Part shown: positions 17,607 through 31,022 of the stretch, piece by piece
Position numbering within the stretch: the stretch's first letter is position 1
Layout: each line of letters opens with the position of its first letter
Assembly: GCF_000612725.1 (NCBI RefSeq)
Contig: NZ_HG964452.1
Span: 58,974 to 122,973, forward strand
Source: Mycolicibacterium austroafricanum
GTDB lineage: Bacteria; Actinomycetota; Actinomycetes; Mycobacteriales; Mycobacteriaceae
Reading direction: 5' to 3'
Length of the DNA stretch: 64,000 nt
Notes under the pieces: generated by a model
What the model saw: only the letters and a program-made list of their open reading frames with translations
Database searches by the model: none
What the model was told of the DNA's origin: nothing
Position numbers and translations under genes: made by a program

Positions 17607-20600
17607 GTGTTCGTCGCCTCCGACGCCGACGACGTTCGGGTCATCTACAGCGCCTCCGACCTCGCCGCCGCGGCGCGCTGCGAGTACGCGCTGCTGCGCT
17701 CCTTCGATGCCCGGCTGGGCTGGGGTCCCGCCGTCTCGGCCGACGACGAACTACTGGCCCGCACCGCGACGCTCGGCGACGAACACGAACAGCGCCACCT
17801 CGACGAACTGCGGCACGACACCGAGGTCGCAGTCATCGGCCGTCCCCGGTACTCCGTCGCGGGTCTGACCGCGGCGGCCGAGCAGACGCTGCGCGCGATC
17901 GAGCGGCGCGTCCCCGTCGTCTACCAGGCGGCGATGTTCGACGGCCGCTTCGCCGGGTTCGCCGACTTCCTGATCCTGGAGGACTCCCCCGACGGCCCGC
18001 GTTACCGGCTGCGCGACACCAAGCTGGCCCGCTCGGTCAAGGTCGAGGCGCTGCTGCAGATGGCGGCCTACGTCGAAACACTCACCGCCGCAGGCGTTCC
18101 GGTGGGCCCCGAAGTCGACCTGGTCTTGGGTGACGGCACGGCGGTCAGCTATCCCGTCGACGAGCTGCTGCCGGTGTACCGTCCGCGACGGGCCGCGCTG
18201 CAGCGGCTCCTCGACGAGCATTTCGCCGGCGGCCGCGCGGTGGCGTGGGAGGACGAGCACGTGCGCGCCTGCTTCCGGTGCGCCGAATGCGACAAGCAGG
18301 TCCGCGCGCACGACGACCTGTTGCTCGTCGCCGGAATGCGGGTCAGCCAGCGGGCCCGGCTGCTCGACGCGGGCATCACCACCGTGCAGGAGCTGGCCGC
18401 CCATGACGGACCGGTACCGGAGCTGTCGACGCGCGCCGTCACGGCGTTGAAGTCACAGGCCCGGCTGCAACTCGCCGACCGGGTCATCGAGAACGGCAAC
18501 GTGAAACCGCCCTACGAGCTCGTGGACCCGCAACCGCTGATGGTGCTGCCCGACGTGGACAAGGGTGACCTGTTCTTCGACTTCGAGGGCGACCCGCTGT
18601 GGACCACGGACGGCCGCGAGTGGGGGCTGGAATACCTGTGGGGCGTGCTGAGCGTCGCCGACGACTTCGAGCCGCTGTGGGCGCACAACCGGAGCGAGGA
18701 ACGCCAGGCGCTCAAAGACTTCCTCGCGCTGGTGCGCAAACGCAGACGCCGCTACCCCGGCATGCACGTCTACCACTACGCGGCCTACGAGAAGAGCGCA
18801 CTGCTGCGGCTGGCCGGCCGCTACGGCGAGGGTGAGCACGAGGTCGACGAGCTGCTGCGCGACGGCGTGCTCGTCGACCTGTATCCCCTTGTGCGCAAGA
18901 GCATCCGGGTCGGCACCGAGAACTACAGCATCAAATCGCTCGAACCGCTGTACATGGGCAACGAGTTGCGTGACGGTGAGGTCACCACGGCCACCGCGTC
19001 GATCACCGAATACGCCCGCTACTGCGCCCTGCGCGACGAGGATCGCACCGACGAGGCCGCCACGGTCCTCAAGGAGATCGAGGAGTACAACCGCTACGAC
19101 TGCCGCTCGACCCGACGGCTGCGGGACTGGTTGATGGCCCGCGCGATCGAATGCGGGGTCCCGCCGCGTGGCCCGGTCCCGGTCACGGCCGGCCGGGAAA
19201 GGGCCGCCGCCGACTCCCCCGACCCGGTCGACCGCAAGCTGTCGAAGTTCGCCGGCGACGGCATCGAACCCCGCACTCCGGAACAGACCGCGGTCGCAAT
19301 GCTGGCTGCCGCCAAGGGTTTTCACAAACGCGAGGACAAGCCGTACTGGTGGGGCCACTTCGACCGGGTCAACAACCCTGTCGACGAATGGGCCGACGAC
19401 GGCGGCGTGTTCGTCGCCGAGCGGCACGAGGTCGTCGCCGACTGGCACCGGCCGCCACGGGCGCGCAAGCCGCAGCGCCACCTCCGGCTGTTCGGCGAGA
19501 TCGCCACGGGCGAGCTGGGCCGCGAGATGTACGCGCTCTACGACCCGCCCTCACCCGCCGGGCTGTCCGACGATCCGGACCGGCGGGCGTTCGGCTCGGT
19601 GACCGTGACCGAGTGCGACGACCCCGAGGCGCCCACCGAAGTCGTCATCGTCGAGCGGCAACCCAAAGGTGGAGACGTCTTCGCGCAGGCGCCGTTCGCG
19701 CTGACGCCGGGCCCGCCGATCAGCACCGCCCAACTCCAGGACGCCATCGCCGACACCGCCGCGCTGGTGGCCGCCGGGCTGCCGAACCTGCCCGCCGACG
19801 GGCTGACCGACATCCTGCTGCGACGCCCGCCCCGCACCCGCAGCGGCGGCCCCCTGCCCCGCACCGGCGACGCCGTCGCCGACATCACCGCCGCGCTGCT
19901 GGATCTGGACTCGTCGTATCTGGCCGTGCACGGGCCACCCGGCACCGGCAAGACCCACACCTCGGCACAGGTGATCGCCACCCTCGTCGGCAGGCACGGG
20001 TGGACGGTCGGCGTGGTGGCGCAATCGCACGCGGTGGTGGAGAACCTGTTCACCGACGTGATGCGGGCCGGGGTGGACGGCACACGCATCGGCAAGAAGG
20101 CGCACGCGGCGCACACGGTCAACGGCGGCTGGACCGAACTCGACCGCGACGACTATGCCGAGTTCCTCTGCCAGGACGGCTGCGTCGTCGGCGGAACGGC
20201 ATGGGATTTCGCCAACGACAACAAGTTCACCCGCGGCTGTCTCGACCTTCTGGTGATCGAGGAGGCGGGCCAGTTCAGCCTGGCCAACACCGTGGCGGTG
20301 TCGCGGGCTGCGCGCAACCTGCTGCTGCTGGGCGACCCGCAGCAACTGCCCCAGGTCAGCCAGGGCACCCATCCCGAACCCGTCGACGGCTCGGCGCTCG
20401 GCTGGCTCGTCGACGGCCACCACACGCTGCCGCCCGAGCGCGGGTACTTCCTGGACCGCTCCTACCGCATGCATCCCGACGTGTGCCGGGCGGTGTCCCG
20501 GTTGTCCTACGACGGGCGGCTGCTGTCCAACGAGCACGTCACCGCCGCCCGCCGCCTCGACGGCGTCACCCCCGGGGTGCGGACGCTGGAGGTCGATCAC

Positions 20601-21062
20601 CTCGGCAACGCCACCGAAAGCCCGGAGGAGGCCGACGCGATCGTCACCGCGATCACCGGCCTGCTCGCAACGCCGTGGACCGACGAGGGCGGCACCCGAC
20701 CGCTGGCCCAGCGCGACGTGCTCATCGTGACCCCGTACAACGCGCAGGTGGTGCTGGTTCGGCGCCGCCTCGACGCGGCGGGGCTGACCGAGGTGCGGGC
20801 GGGCACCGTCGACAAGTTCCAGGGACAGCAGGCGCCCGTGGTGTTCGTGTCGATGACGGCATCCTCGATCGACGACGTGCCCCGCGGAATCGCCTTCCTG
20901 CTCAACAGAAACCGCCTCAACGTGGCGGTGAGCCGGGCCAAGTACCTGGCCGTGATCGTGCGTTCACAGCATCTGACCGACTACCTGCCCGGAACCCCGG
21001 ACGGGTTGGTGCAGCTGGGCGCGTTCCTGTCCCTGGCCGCATGTGATACACCCACGGAGTGA
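17607..21062 (+). CDS. RecB/Cas4-like nuclease + RNase H-like exonuclease + SF1 helicase fusion (TM0106 family, Rv1251c-like)
   Basis: The 1151-residue protein holds three enzymes. Residues 1-235 form a Cas4/RecB-type nuclease with GFADF (Asp120), RDTK (Asp137, Lys139), the motif III LLQMAAY, and four cysteines (25, 222, 225, 228) spaced as for an iron-sulfur cluster. Around 320-500 is a YprB-type RNase H-like exonuclease domain with DFEGD (Asp325, Glu327). From about 770 follows an Upf1/Dna2-like SF1 helicase: GPPGTGKTHT, VIEEAGQFS, GDPQQLPQVSQG, DKFQGQQAPVVF and NRLNVAVSRAK. A DNA end-processing or repair role is inferred. TACAGT (17595-17600) sits 6 nt before the GTG. The stop overlaps the next start (GTGA). 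Confidence 0.88.
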   Translation: MFVASDADDVRVIYSASDLAAAARCEYALLRSFDARLGWGPAVSADDELLARTATLGDEHEQRHLDELRHDTEVAVIGRPRYSVAGLTAAAEQTLRAIERRVPVVYQAAMFDGRFAGFADFLILEDSPDGPRYRLRDTKLARSVKVEALLQMAAYVETLTAAGVPVGPEVDLVLGDGTAVSYPVDELLPVYRPRRAALQRLLDEHFAGGRAVAWEDEHVRACFRCAECDKQVRAHDDLLLVAGMRVSQRARLLDAGITTVQELAAHDGPVPELSTRAVTALKSQARLQLADRVIENGNVKPPYELVDPQPLMVLPDVDKGDLFFDFEGDPLWTTDGREWGLEYLWGVLSVADDFEPLWAHNRSEERQALKDFLALVRKRRRRYPGMHVYHYAAYEKSALLRLAGRYGEGEHEVDELLRDGVLVDLYPLVRKSIRVGTENYSIKSLEPLYMGNELRDGEVTTATASITEYARYCALRDEDRTDEAATVLKEIEEYNRYDCRSTRRLRDWLMARAIECGVPPRGPVPVTAGRERAAADSPDPVDRKLSKFAGDGIEPRTPEQTAVAMLAAAKGFHKREDKPYWWGHFDRVNNPVDEWADDGGVFVAERHEVVADWHRPPRARKPQRHLRLFGEIATGELGREMYALYDPPSPAGLSDDPDRRAFGSVTVTECDDPEAPTEVVIVERQPKGGDVFAQAPFALTPGPPISTAQLQDAIADTAALVAAGLPNLPADGLTDILLRRPPRTRSGGPLPRTGDAVADITAALLDLDSSYLAVHGPPGTGKTHTSAQVIATLVGRHGWTVGVVAQSHAVVENLFTDVMRAGVDGTRIGKKAHAAHTVNGGWTELDRDDYAEFLCQDGCVVGGTAWDFANDNKFTRGCLDLLVIEEAGQFSLANTVAVSRAARNLLLLGDPQQLPQVSQGTHPEPVDGSALGWLVDGHHTLPPERGYFLDRSYRMHPDVCRAVSRLSYDGRLLSNEHVTAARRLDGVTPGVRTLEVDHLGNATESPEEADAIVTAITGLLATPWTDEGGTRPLAQRDVLIVTPYNAQVVLVRRRLDAAGLTEVRAGTVDKFQGQQAPVVFVSMTASSIDDVPRGIAFLLNRNRLNVAVSRAKYLAVIVRSQHLTDYLPGTPDGLVQLGAFLSLAACDTPTE

Positions 21063-22411
21063 CCGAAGCGCTGATCGACCGGCTCGCCGCCATCGTCGGA
21101 GCCACCCAGGTGACCACCGACGCCGACGTGCTCGAAGGCCGCAGCGTCGACCACACCGGGCGCTACCGGGGGCACGCATCGGCGCTGGTGCGGCCGGGTT
21201 CCGCGGACGAGGTGGCGGCGGTGCTGCGGGTGTGTCGCGACGCCGGCGTGAACGTCACCGTGCAAGGCGGACGCACCTCCCTGGTGGCGGGCACGGTGCC
21301 CGAACACGACGACGTCCTGCTGTCGACCGAACGCCTCCGCGACGTGGGCGAAGTCGACGTGGTGGAACGCCGGATCCGCGTCGGCGCGGGGGCGACGCTG
21401 GCCGAGGTGCAGCGGGCCGCCGCCGCGGCAGGCCTGGTCTTCGGAGTCGACCTCGCCGCCCGCGACTCGGCCACCGTCGGCGGTATGGCCTCCACGAACG
21501 CCGGAGGCCTGCGCACTGTCTGCTACGGCAACATGGGCGAGCAGGTCATCGGGCTCGACGTGGTGCTGCCCGACGGCTCGGTGGTGCACCGCCACAGCCA
21601 GGTGCGCAGCGACAACACCGGATACGACCTCGCCTCACTGTTCGTCGGCGCCGAGGGCACACTCGGGGTGATCACCACGCTCGACCTGCGCCTACACCCC
21701 ACCCCACGCCAACGGGTCACGGCGATCTGCGGTTTCGCCGACCTGGATGCGCTCATCGAGACCGGCCGGGTGTTCCGCGACATGGAAGGCATCGCCGCGC
21801 TGGAGCTCATCGACGCCAGGGCCAGCGCACTGACCGCTGAGCACGCCGGGGTTGCCGCCCCGGTCCAGGGCGCATGGCAGCTACTCATCGAGCTGGCAGG
21901 GGAAACCGACCTGACCGACCGGCTGGCCGAGGCGCTGGAGAGCGCCGAGCTGACCGACGAGCCGGCGGTCGGTGTGGACGCCAATGCCCAGCAGCGGCTG
22001 TGGCAGGTCCGCGAAGCGGTGGCCGAAGTACTCGGGGTGTACGGCCCTCCGCTGAAATTCGATGTGTCGCTGCCCCTTTCGGCAATCCGCGGGTTCGCCG
22101 AGGACGCCGCAGCCCTGGTCGCCGAGCACGCCCCGGACGCCATCCCGGTGCTGTTCGGTCACGTCGGCGAAGGCAACCTGCACCTGAACATCCTGCGCTG
22201 CGACCTCACCGGCGAGCGCGGCCTGTACTCGGCGATGATGGCGTTGATCGCGCGCCACGGCGGCAACGTCAGTTCCGAGCACGGGGTGGGCACCCGCAAG
22301 CGTGACTATCTGTCGATGGCGCGCACCGAGGCCGACATCGCCGCGATGCGGACGGTGAAGGCGGCGTTCGACCCGACCGGCTATCTCAACCGTGCGGTGC
22401 TGTTCGGCTGA
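21059..22411 (+). CDS. FAD-binding oxidoreductase, D-2-hydroxyacid dehydrogenase type
   Basis: The 450-residue flavoprotein is a second member of the GlcD/D-2-hydroxyglutarate dehydrogenase family in this window. It has VQGGRTSLVAGTVP near residue 66, MASTNAGGLRTVCYGNMGEQV near residue 142, and the C-terminal GHVGEGNLHLNI and SSEHGVGTRKRDY motifs. The substrate is a D-2-hydroxyacid, not further resolvable. It starts with a GTG overlapping the stop of the nuclease-helicase by 4 nt, so its translation is coupled to that gene. It is an extra gene relative to M. tuberculosis at this place. Confidence 0.87.
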   Translation: MTEALIDRLAAIVGATQVTTDADVLEGRSVDHTGRYRGHASALVRPGSADEVAAVLRVCRDAGVNVTVQGGRTSLVAGTVPEHDDVLLSTERLRDVGEVDVVERRIRVGAGATLAEVQRAAAAAGLVFGVDLAARDSATVGGMASTNAGGLRTVCYGNMGEQVIGLDVVLPDGSVVHRHSQVRSDNTGYDLASLFVGAEGTLGVITTLDLRLHPTPRQRVTAICGFADLDALIETGRVFRDMEGIAALELIDARASALTAEHAGVAAPVQGAWQLLIELAGETDLTDRLAEALESAELTDEPAVGVDANAQQRLWQVREAVAEVLGVYGPPLKFDVSLPLSAIRGFAEDAAALVAEHAPDAIPVLFGHVGEGNLHLNILRCDLTGERGLYSAMMALIARHGGNVSSEHGVGTRKRDYLSMARTEADIAAMRTVKAAFDPTGYLNRAVLFG

Positions 22412-22413
22412 CG

Positions 22414-24297
22414 CTAGTCGCGCGAATGCCTGCCCCGCGAGACGCCGCGACCGTCCTCGCTGGGGGTGACGTGAAAGCCGTTGCGGCCCTGCCCTGTCGG
22501 GTCGTCCGACGGCTTCGGCGGGTCGAGCAGTTGATCGAGGATGCTGCGCCATTCCCGGTCGGGATGCGATGTCGGATCGGCGTGATCCCGCCGCGGCGCT
22601 GACTCCGGCGCCGGATACCCGCCGCCGTCGTGCATGGGTTCGGTGACCGGGTCGAGCACGTCGGTGTCGGCCGCCGCGTCGACGGTGTCGGCCTCCTGCG
22701 CCGGCCTGCGCGGTTCCGCGCCGTCGTCCCAGGGCACCTCGTACTCGACGTACTCGTCCTCCCCGTCGGCCCAGTAGAGCTCATCGTCGGAGTCGAACGC
22801 CGGCACCGGTTCGGCCGTCTCCTGCGGCCGCCGCGGGGGTGCCGGGAGCCGGTCCCCCAGGCCCATCAGGAACAGCGCGGCGATGACGCCGAACAACGCC
22901 ACGAAGGCCGGCAGCAGCATCGCCTGCGACATCGCCGCGGCGAACGGCGCGTGCAGGAATGCCGGCAGCTGCCCGGCCTGACCCTCCACCGGTACCGGCG
23001 CCTCACCCGGGATCTTCGCCGAGAGCTGCGAGGCCAGCAGTGCCGCCATGGCCGCGCTGCCGAGCACCGACCCCACCTGCCTGGTGGTGTTGTAGACGCC
23101 GGAGCCCGCCCCCGCCAGCTGCGGCGGCAGATTCCTGGTGGCGGTGGCCGCCAGCGGCGACCAGATGAACGCCATCGCCACACCCATCGCCGTCAACGGC
23201 ACCACCAGACGCCAGATCGGCGTGGACGGCGTCATCTCGATCGAGAGCCACGTCAGGCCGATCGCCATCAGCGCGAAACCGAACCCGACCACCGACCGGG
23301 GATGTGAACGGTCGACGAGCTTTCCGACCAACGGCGCCAACACCCCGGTCGCCACCGCCATCGGCGCGGTCAGCAGCGCGGCCTGCGTCGGGGTGAGCCC
23401 GCAGACGGACTGGGCGTAGAACATCAGCGGCAGGATCATCCCGGTCGCGACGAACCCGATCGTCGCCACCCCGAGGTTCGACATCGAGAAGTTGCGGTCT
23501 CCGAAGATGATCAGCGGGATCAGCGGCTCGCCGGTGTTGACCGACTGCCAGTACAGGAAGGCCGCCATCACCGCGATGCCGATCCCGATCGTCGCCCAGA
23601 TCCACGGTGCCCAATCGTGCGACTGGCCCTCCTGCAACGCGAACACGATCAGGAACAACGCGACGCCGGACAGCACCACACCCGGAAGGTCGAAACGCTG
23701 CGCCCGCGCAGTGGGCAGCGACGGCACCAGCCAGACCGCCAGCGCGAAGCCGAGCACCCCGACGGGCAGGTTGACGATGAAGATCCACTGCCAGCCCAGG
23801 CTGTCCACCAGTACACCGCCGGCCAGCGGCCCGGCCAGCGTCGCCACGCCCGCGGTGGCGCCCCACACGCTCATCGCCACTCCACGGTTGTGCGCCGGGA
23901 ACGTACGGGTGATCACCGTCAGCGTCTGCGGGGTGAGCAGCGCGGCCCCCACACCCTGGAGCACACGGGCGGCGACCAGCATGCCGATGCTGTCGGAAAG
24001 GCCACACCACAGCGATGCGGCGGTGAACACCGCCAGACCGACGAGGTACACCGTCTTGAGCCCGTATCTGTCCCCGAGCCGGCCCGACACCAGCAGCGGA
24101 ACGGCGTAGGCGAGGAGGTAGGCGCTCGTCACCCAGATCACCGCGTCGTAGTCAGCGCCCAGCTGCGCCATGATCGCGGGATTGGCGACGGGCACGATCG
24201 TGGCGTCGACCAGGATCATGAAGAACCCGATCAGCAGCGCCCACAGGGCGGGCCAGGGGTCGGCGCCCCGGACACGGGCCGTCACGGTCTCGAACAT
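22414..24297 (-). CDS. DHA2-type MFS drug exporter with long acidic cytoplasmic tail (Rv1250-like)
   Basis: The 627-residue transporter has 14 predicted TM helices of the EmrB/QacA class: [18 protein letters not shown] (helix 1), [14 protein letters not shown] (motif A, near residue 75), and [19 protein letters not shown] (motif B/C region). About 130 C-terminal residues form a hydrophilic, acidic tail ([19 protein letters not shown]) of unknown use. ATG 24297 is chosen because the longer reading to 24459 runs into the upstream MFS gene and adds an Arg-rich stretch out of character. It ends 2 bp from the flavoprotein stop. Confidence 0.87.
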   Translation of the reverse strand: MFETVTARVRGADPWPALWALLIGFFMILVDATIVPVANPAIMAQLGADYDAVIWVTSAYLLAYAVPLLVSGRLGDRYGLKTVYLVGLAVFTAASLWCGLSDSIGMLVAARVLQGVGAALLTPQTLTVITRTFPAHNRGVAMSVWGATAGVATLAGPLAGGVLVDSLGWQWIFIVNLPVGVLGFALAVWLVPSLPTARAQRFDLPGVVLSGVALFLIVFALQEGQSHDWAPWIWATIGIGIAVMAAFLYWQSVNTGEPLIPLIIFGDRNFSMSNLGVATIGFVATGMILPLMFYAQSVCGLTPTQAALLTAPMAVATGVLAPLVGKLVDRSHPRSVVGFGFALMAIGLTWLSIEMTPSTPIWRLVVPLTAMGVAMAFIWSPLAATATRNLPPQLAGAGSGVYNTTRQVGSVLGSAAMAALLASQLSAKIPGEAPVPVEGQAGQLPAFLHAPFAAAMSQAMLLPAFVALFGVIAALFLMGLGDRLPAPPRRPQETAEPVPAFDSDDELYWADGEDEYVEYEVPWDDGAEPRRPAQEADTVDAAADTDVLDPVTEPMHDGGGYPAPESAPRRDHADPTSHPDREWRSILDQLLDPPKPSDDPTGQGRNGFHVTPSEDGRGVSRGRHSRD

Positions 24298-24397
24298 GGT
24301 GGGATTCAGCCAGAAGTCAATCGGGAGAAGAACAGTTCGGCCCGACGCTACGGTCCGGCGGTGGTCCCGACAAGTCCGCAGCCGCGCCCGCGCGCCG

Positions 24398-25666
24398 TCA
24401 TGCAGGTTCGGCGACGGCCTCACCAGGCACTGCGGCGGGCGCAGTGTTGCGATGCACACCGGTGACCAGAAGCGCGGTCAGCGCGACGATGACGCCGGCG
24501 GCCATCACGACCGCCATCGCGAGTTCGTCGTTACCCAGCACACCGACCACGGGGGCGATCGCCGCGCCCATCCCGAACTGCACCGCGCCCAGCAACGCGG
24601 CCGCGGTGCCGGCCGCGTCCGGGTGGCGGGTCAGTGCGACCGCCGGGGCGTTGGGGATCACCAGGCCCATCGCGGCCAGGATGGCCCACACCGGGATCAC
24701 GAAACCCCACAGTCCACCGATGTGGGCAGCCGCCAGCGCCACGAAGACGGCGCCGGACACCGATGCCGCGACCAGCGCCCACACCATGATCTGCTGGGGC
24801 GCGAACCGCTTCAGCAGCACCACGTTGAACTGAGTCGTGCCGATCAGCGCGATCGCCCCCGCGCCGAACACCAGCGCGAACGCCGTCTGGTCCAGGCCGA
24901 ACCGGCCCTGCAGCACGAACGAGGCGCCCGCGATGTAGGCGAACAGGCCCGACATGCCCAGCGCTCCGACGAACACCAGGATCACGAACCGGACGTCACG
25001 CAGAAGCTCGAGATAGGTCAGCGCGATACCGCGCGCCTCCAAAGGACGCCGGTGGTCGGCGGGCAGGGTCTCGGGAAGCGCCAGGACGGACATCACGAGC
25101 AGCGCCGCCGCGACCACGACGAGCGCGGCGAACACCCAGTGCCAGGACCCGTGCAGCAGCACCGCCGCCCCGAACGAGGGCGCGAGCACCGGCGCGACGC
25201 CGAGCACCAACATGAGCCGCGACATGACCGTCGCCGCGACGTTGTCCTTGTACAGGTCACCGACGACGGCGATGGCCACCACCATCCCCGCGGCCGCACC
25301 CATGCCCTGCAGGCCGCGGGCGACGCCGAGCACCGTGATGTTCGGCGCGAACAGGCAGAGCAGCGACGCCAGCATGTGCAGCACGATCCCCGCGAACAAC
25401 GGCCTGCGGCGGCCCAACGAATCCGACAGCGGCCCGATGACCAGCTGACCGATGGCCAGTCCGGCCAATGTCCCGGTCAGCGTGAGCTGCGCGACCGACG
25501 AGGACACCGAGAGTTCCTCGGCGATCTTCGGCAGCGCGGGCAGATACATGTCGATGGTCAGCGGGCCCAGCGCCACCAGAAGTCCGAGTACCAGGATCAT
25601 CCGGGTACGGCCGGGCGGCGCCACGAGTCCCGGTTGCCTCACATCCACGTCAGGGGATATTGCCAT
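24398..25666 (-). CDS. Bcr/CflA-family MFS drug exporter
   Basis: The 422-residue, 12-TM transporter matches the Bcr/CflA group: [22 protein letters not shown] in helix 1, [14 protein letters not shown] (motif A, near residue 75), and [22 protein letters not shown]. These export bicyclomycin, chloramphenicol or sulfonamides in other bacteria; the substrate here is unknown. ATG 25666 is chosen because the hydrophobic core starts soon after; a longer reading would need a TTG. It precedes the other MFS gene on the same strand by 100 bp, so the pair may be co-expressed. It is an addition relative to M. tuberculosis. Confidence 0.85.
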   Translation of the reverse strand: MAISPDVDVRQPGLVAPPGRTRMILVLGLLVALGPLTIDMYLPALPKIAEELSVSSSVAQLTLTGTLAGLAIGQLVIGPLSDSLGRRRPLFAGIVLHMLASLLCLFAPNITVLGVARGLQGMGAAAGMVVAIAVVGDLYKDNVAATVMSRLMLVLGVAPVLAPSFGAAVLLHGSWHWVFAALVVVAAALLVMSVLALPETLPADHRRPLEARGIALTYLELLRDVRFVILVFVGALGMSGLFAYIAGASFVLQGRFGLDQTAFALVFGAGAIALIGTTQFNVVLLKRFAPQQIMVWALVAASVSGAVFVALAAAHIGGLWGFVIPVWAILAAMGLVIPNAPAVALTRHPDAAGTAAALLGAVQFGMGAAIAPVVGVLGNDELAMAVVMAAGVIVALTALLVTGVHRNTAPAAVPGEAVAEPA

Positions 25667-25809
25667 GCAAATGGTTAGCGACGCTTCCCAATAAATCCTT
25701 CCCCGAATCGCCAACCGTGACCGCGATCACGTCCGGGCACGTGGCGGGCACCGCCGTTCGTTGCACAGAAGCTAGCCTGAGATCAGGTTCACACCGGGAG
25801 GAAGCACCC

Positions 25810-26553
25810 ATGTTTGCCAGGTCACGCGGGAAGCGTCAGCCGCCCGCCGTCGTCGACGAGGATCCGGGCGCCGCCGCCAAGGTGCTCTCCCAGATCATCG
25901 AGCGCGGCGCACGCGTGCAGGGTCCCGCCGTCAAGGCCTATGTGGAGCGTCTGCGTGACAACAACCCCGGCGCCACACCGGCCGAGATCATCGACAAGCT
26001 GGACAAGAAGTACCTGGCCGCGGTGATGGCCAGCGGCGCGGCGGTCGGGTCGACCGCCGCCTACCCCGGCATCGGCACGCTGGTGGCGATGTCGGCCGTC
26101 GCCGGCGAGACGGTCGTGTTCCTGGAGGCGACGGCGCTCTACGTGCTCGCCATCGCCGAGGTGCACGGCATCCCCGCCGAGCACCGCGAGCGTCGCCGCG
26201 CCCTGGTGCTGTCGGTCCTCGTCGGTGAGGACAGCAAGCGTGCCGTGGCCGACCTGCTCGGTTCCGGACGCACCAGCGGAGCGTGGGTGTCCGACGGGGC
26301 GGCCACGCTGCCGCTGCCCGCGCTGTCGCAGCTGAACTCGCGACTGCTGAGGTACTTCGTCAAGCGGTACACGCTCAAGCGCGGTGCGCTGGCGTTCGGC
26401 AAGATGCTGCCGGTCGGGATCGGCGCGGTCGTCGGTGGCGTCGGCAACCGGTTCATGGGCAAGAAGATCATCGCCAACGCGCACAACGCGTTCGGCGCCG
26501 CGCCGGCGCGCTGGCCCTCGCCGCTGCACCTGCTGCCCGCGCCGCGACCGTAG
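25810..26553 (+). CDS. conserved mycobacterial membrane-associated protein (Rv1249c-like)
   Basis: The 247-residue product has a soluble helical N-terminus (ARVQGPAVKAYVERLRDNNP, KLDKKYLAAVMASGAA), a hydrophobic middle (GSTAAYPGIGTLVAMSAVAGETVVFLEATALYVLAIAEVHGI, residues about 78-120) that may span the membrane, and a basic C-terminal half ending in a Gly-rich stretch (MLPVGIGAVVGGVGNRFMGKKI). No catalytic motif is seen. ATG 25810 follows GGGAGGA with about 7 nt spacing, so the longer upstream reading is rejected. The counterpart Rv1249c also precedes kgd. Function is unknown. Confidence 0.8.
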   Translation: MFARSRGKRQPPAVVDEDPGAAAKVLSQIIERGARVQGPAVKAYVERLRDNNPGATPAEIIDKLDKKYLAAVMASGAAVGSTAAYPGIGTLVAMSAVAGETVVFLEATALYVLAIAEVHGIPAEHRERRRALVLSVLVGEDSKRAVADLLGSGRTSGAWVSDGAATLPLPALSQLNSRLLRYFVKRYTLKRGALAFGKMLPVGIGAVVGGVGNRFMGKKIIANAHNAFGAAPARWPSPLHLLPAPRP

Positions 26554-26759
26554 CCCGCCGGGGGCGCCCGTGCCGTGGTCGGCCCGGCAGTTCGACAGGT
26601 GACCTCAATGACCATAACCACGTTGCCTGGTCGCCTCGGAGACCGAAGCGCTAGCCTTTAGAAGGCGGAACGCGGGGTAACCGCACACCGGGTCGAAAAG
26701 GGGTGGCCGGCTGCCGCGGGGTGCTGGCCCGAAGCGAAGAATTGAGGCGAAAAGCAGCC

Positions 26760-30491
<3,732 letters not shown>

Positions 30492-30536
30492 CGTCCGCAC
30501 CGCGAACGCGCGGGCACGGCCGTCGGGCGGCGGCGG

Positions 30537-30890
30537 TCAGCGCAAGAACGAGAACGGGACGCCGTCGGTCATGGCGCTGACCGCGCGCGGGCAGAAGATC
30601 GAGATGGCAAGGCCGGTGAACATCGTCGCCGGCCCGAGCGGGCGCCCGAGCGCGTCGGCGACATCGGCGGCGACGTTGGCCGCGTTCTGCCCCGGTTCGG
30701 ACAGCATCGGGCACACGGTCTGGCCGACCCGCATCGCCGTCGCCGGATCGATGTCGCCGAGTCGATAGTGCTGCAGCGTCGCGATGAACGCATCGGTCGT
30801 CGGGTCGGCTTGTGCGGGGGCCGCCGACATCGTCGCGGCCACCGTGGCCGCGACGACCAGCGCGGCGACGACCGGGTACGTCAACTTCAT
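30537..30890 (-). CDS. secreted DUF732-family protein
   Basis: The 117-residue precursor has a Sec signal peptide (MKLTYPVVAALVVAATVAAT...) with cleavage expected after the AxA in SAAPAQA near residue 28. The mature part of about 88 residues carries the DUF732 pattern: FIATLQHYRLGDIDPATAMRVGQTVCPML, then a second cysteine in SIFCPRA, suggesting one disulfide. DUF732 proteins are abundant, small, exported mycobacterial proteins without a known activity. It is convergent with kgd. Confidence 0.8.
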   Translation of the reverse strand: MKLTYPVVAALVVAATVAATMSAAPAQADPTTDAFIATLQHYRLGDIDPATAMRVGQTVCPMLSEPGQNAANVAADVADALGRPLGPATMFTGLAISIFCPRAVSAMTDGVPFSFLR

Positions 30891-31022
30891 GCACTTACTG
30901 TCGCGGAAGTCGGCTCCGGCATTACCGCGGCGCGACCTTCGCCGCCCTCACCTGGACGGGACCGCGGGTACCGGTAGGCTGGCACTCACTCAACACGCGT
31001 ACAACAACACCAGGGAGTGGCT

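Noticed and set aside
26554..26759. Small gene or riboswitch in the leader of kgd
   Set aside because: No frame with start signals and no recognised aptamer motif; it looks like a promoter region with a TAGCCT hexamer near 26652.
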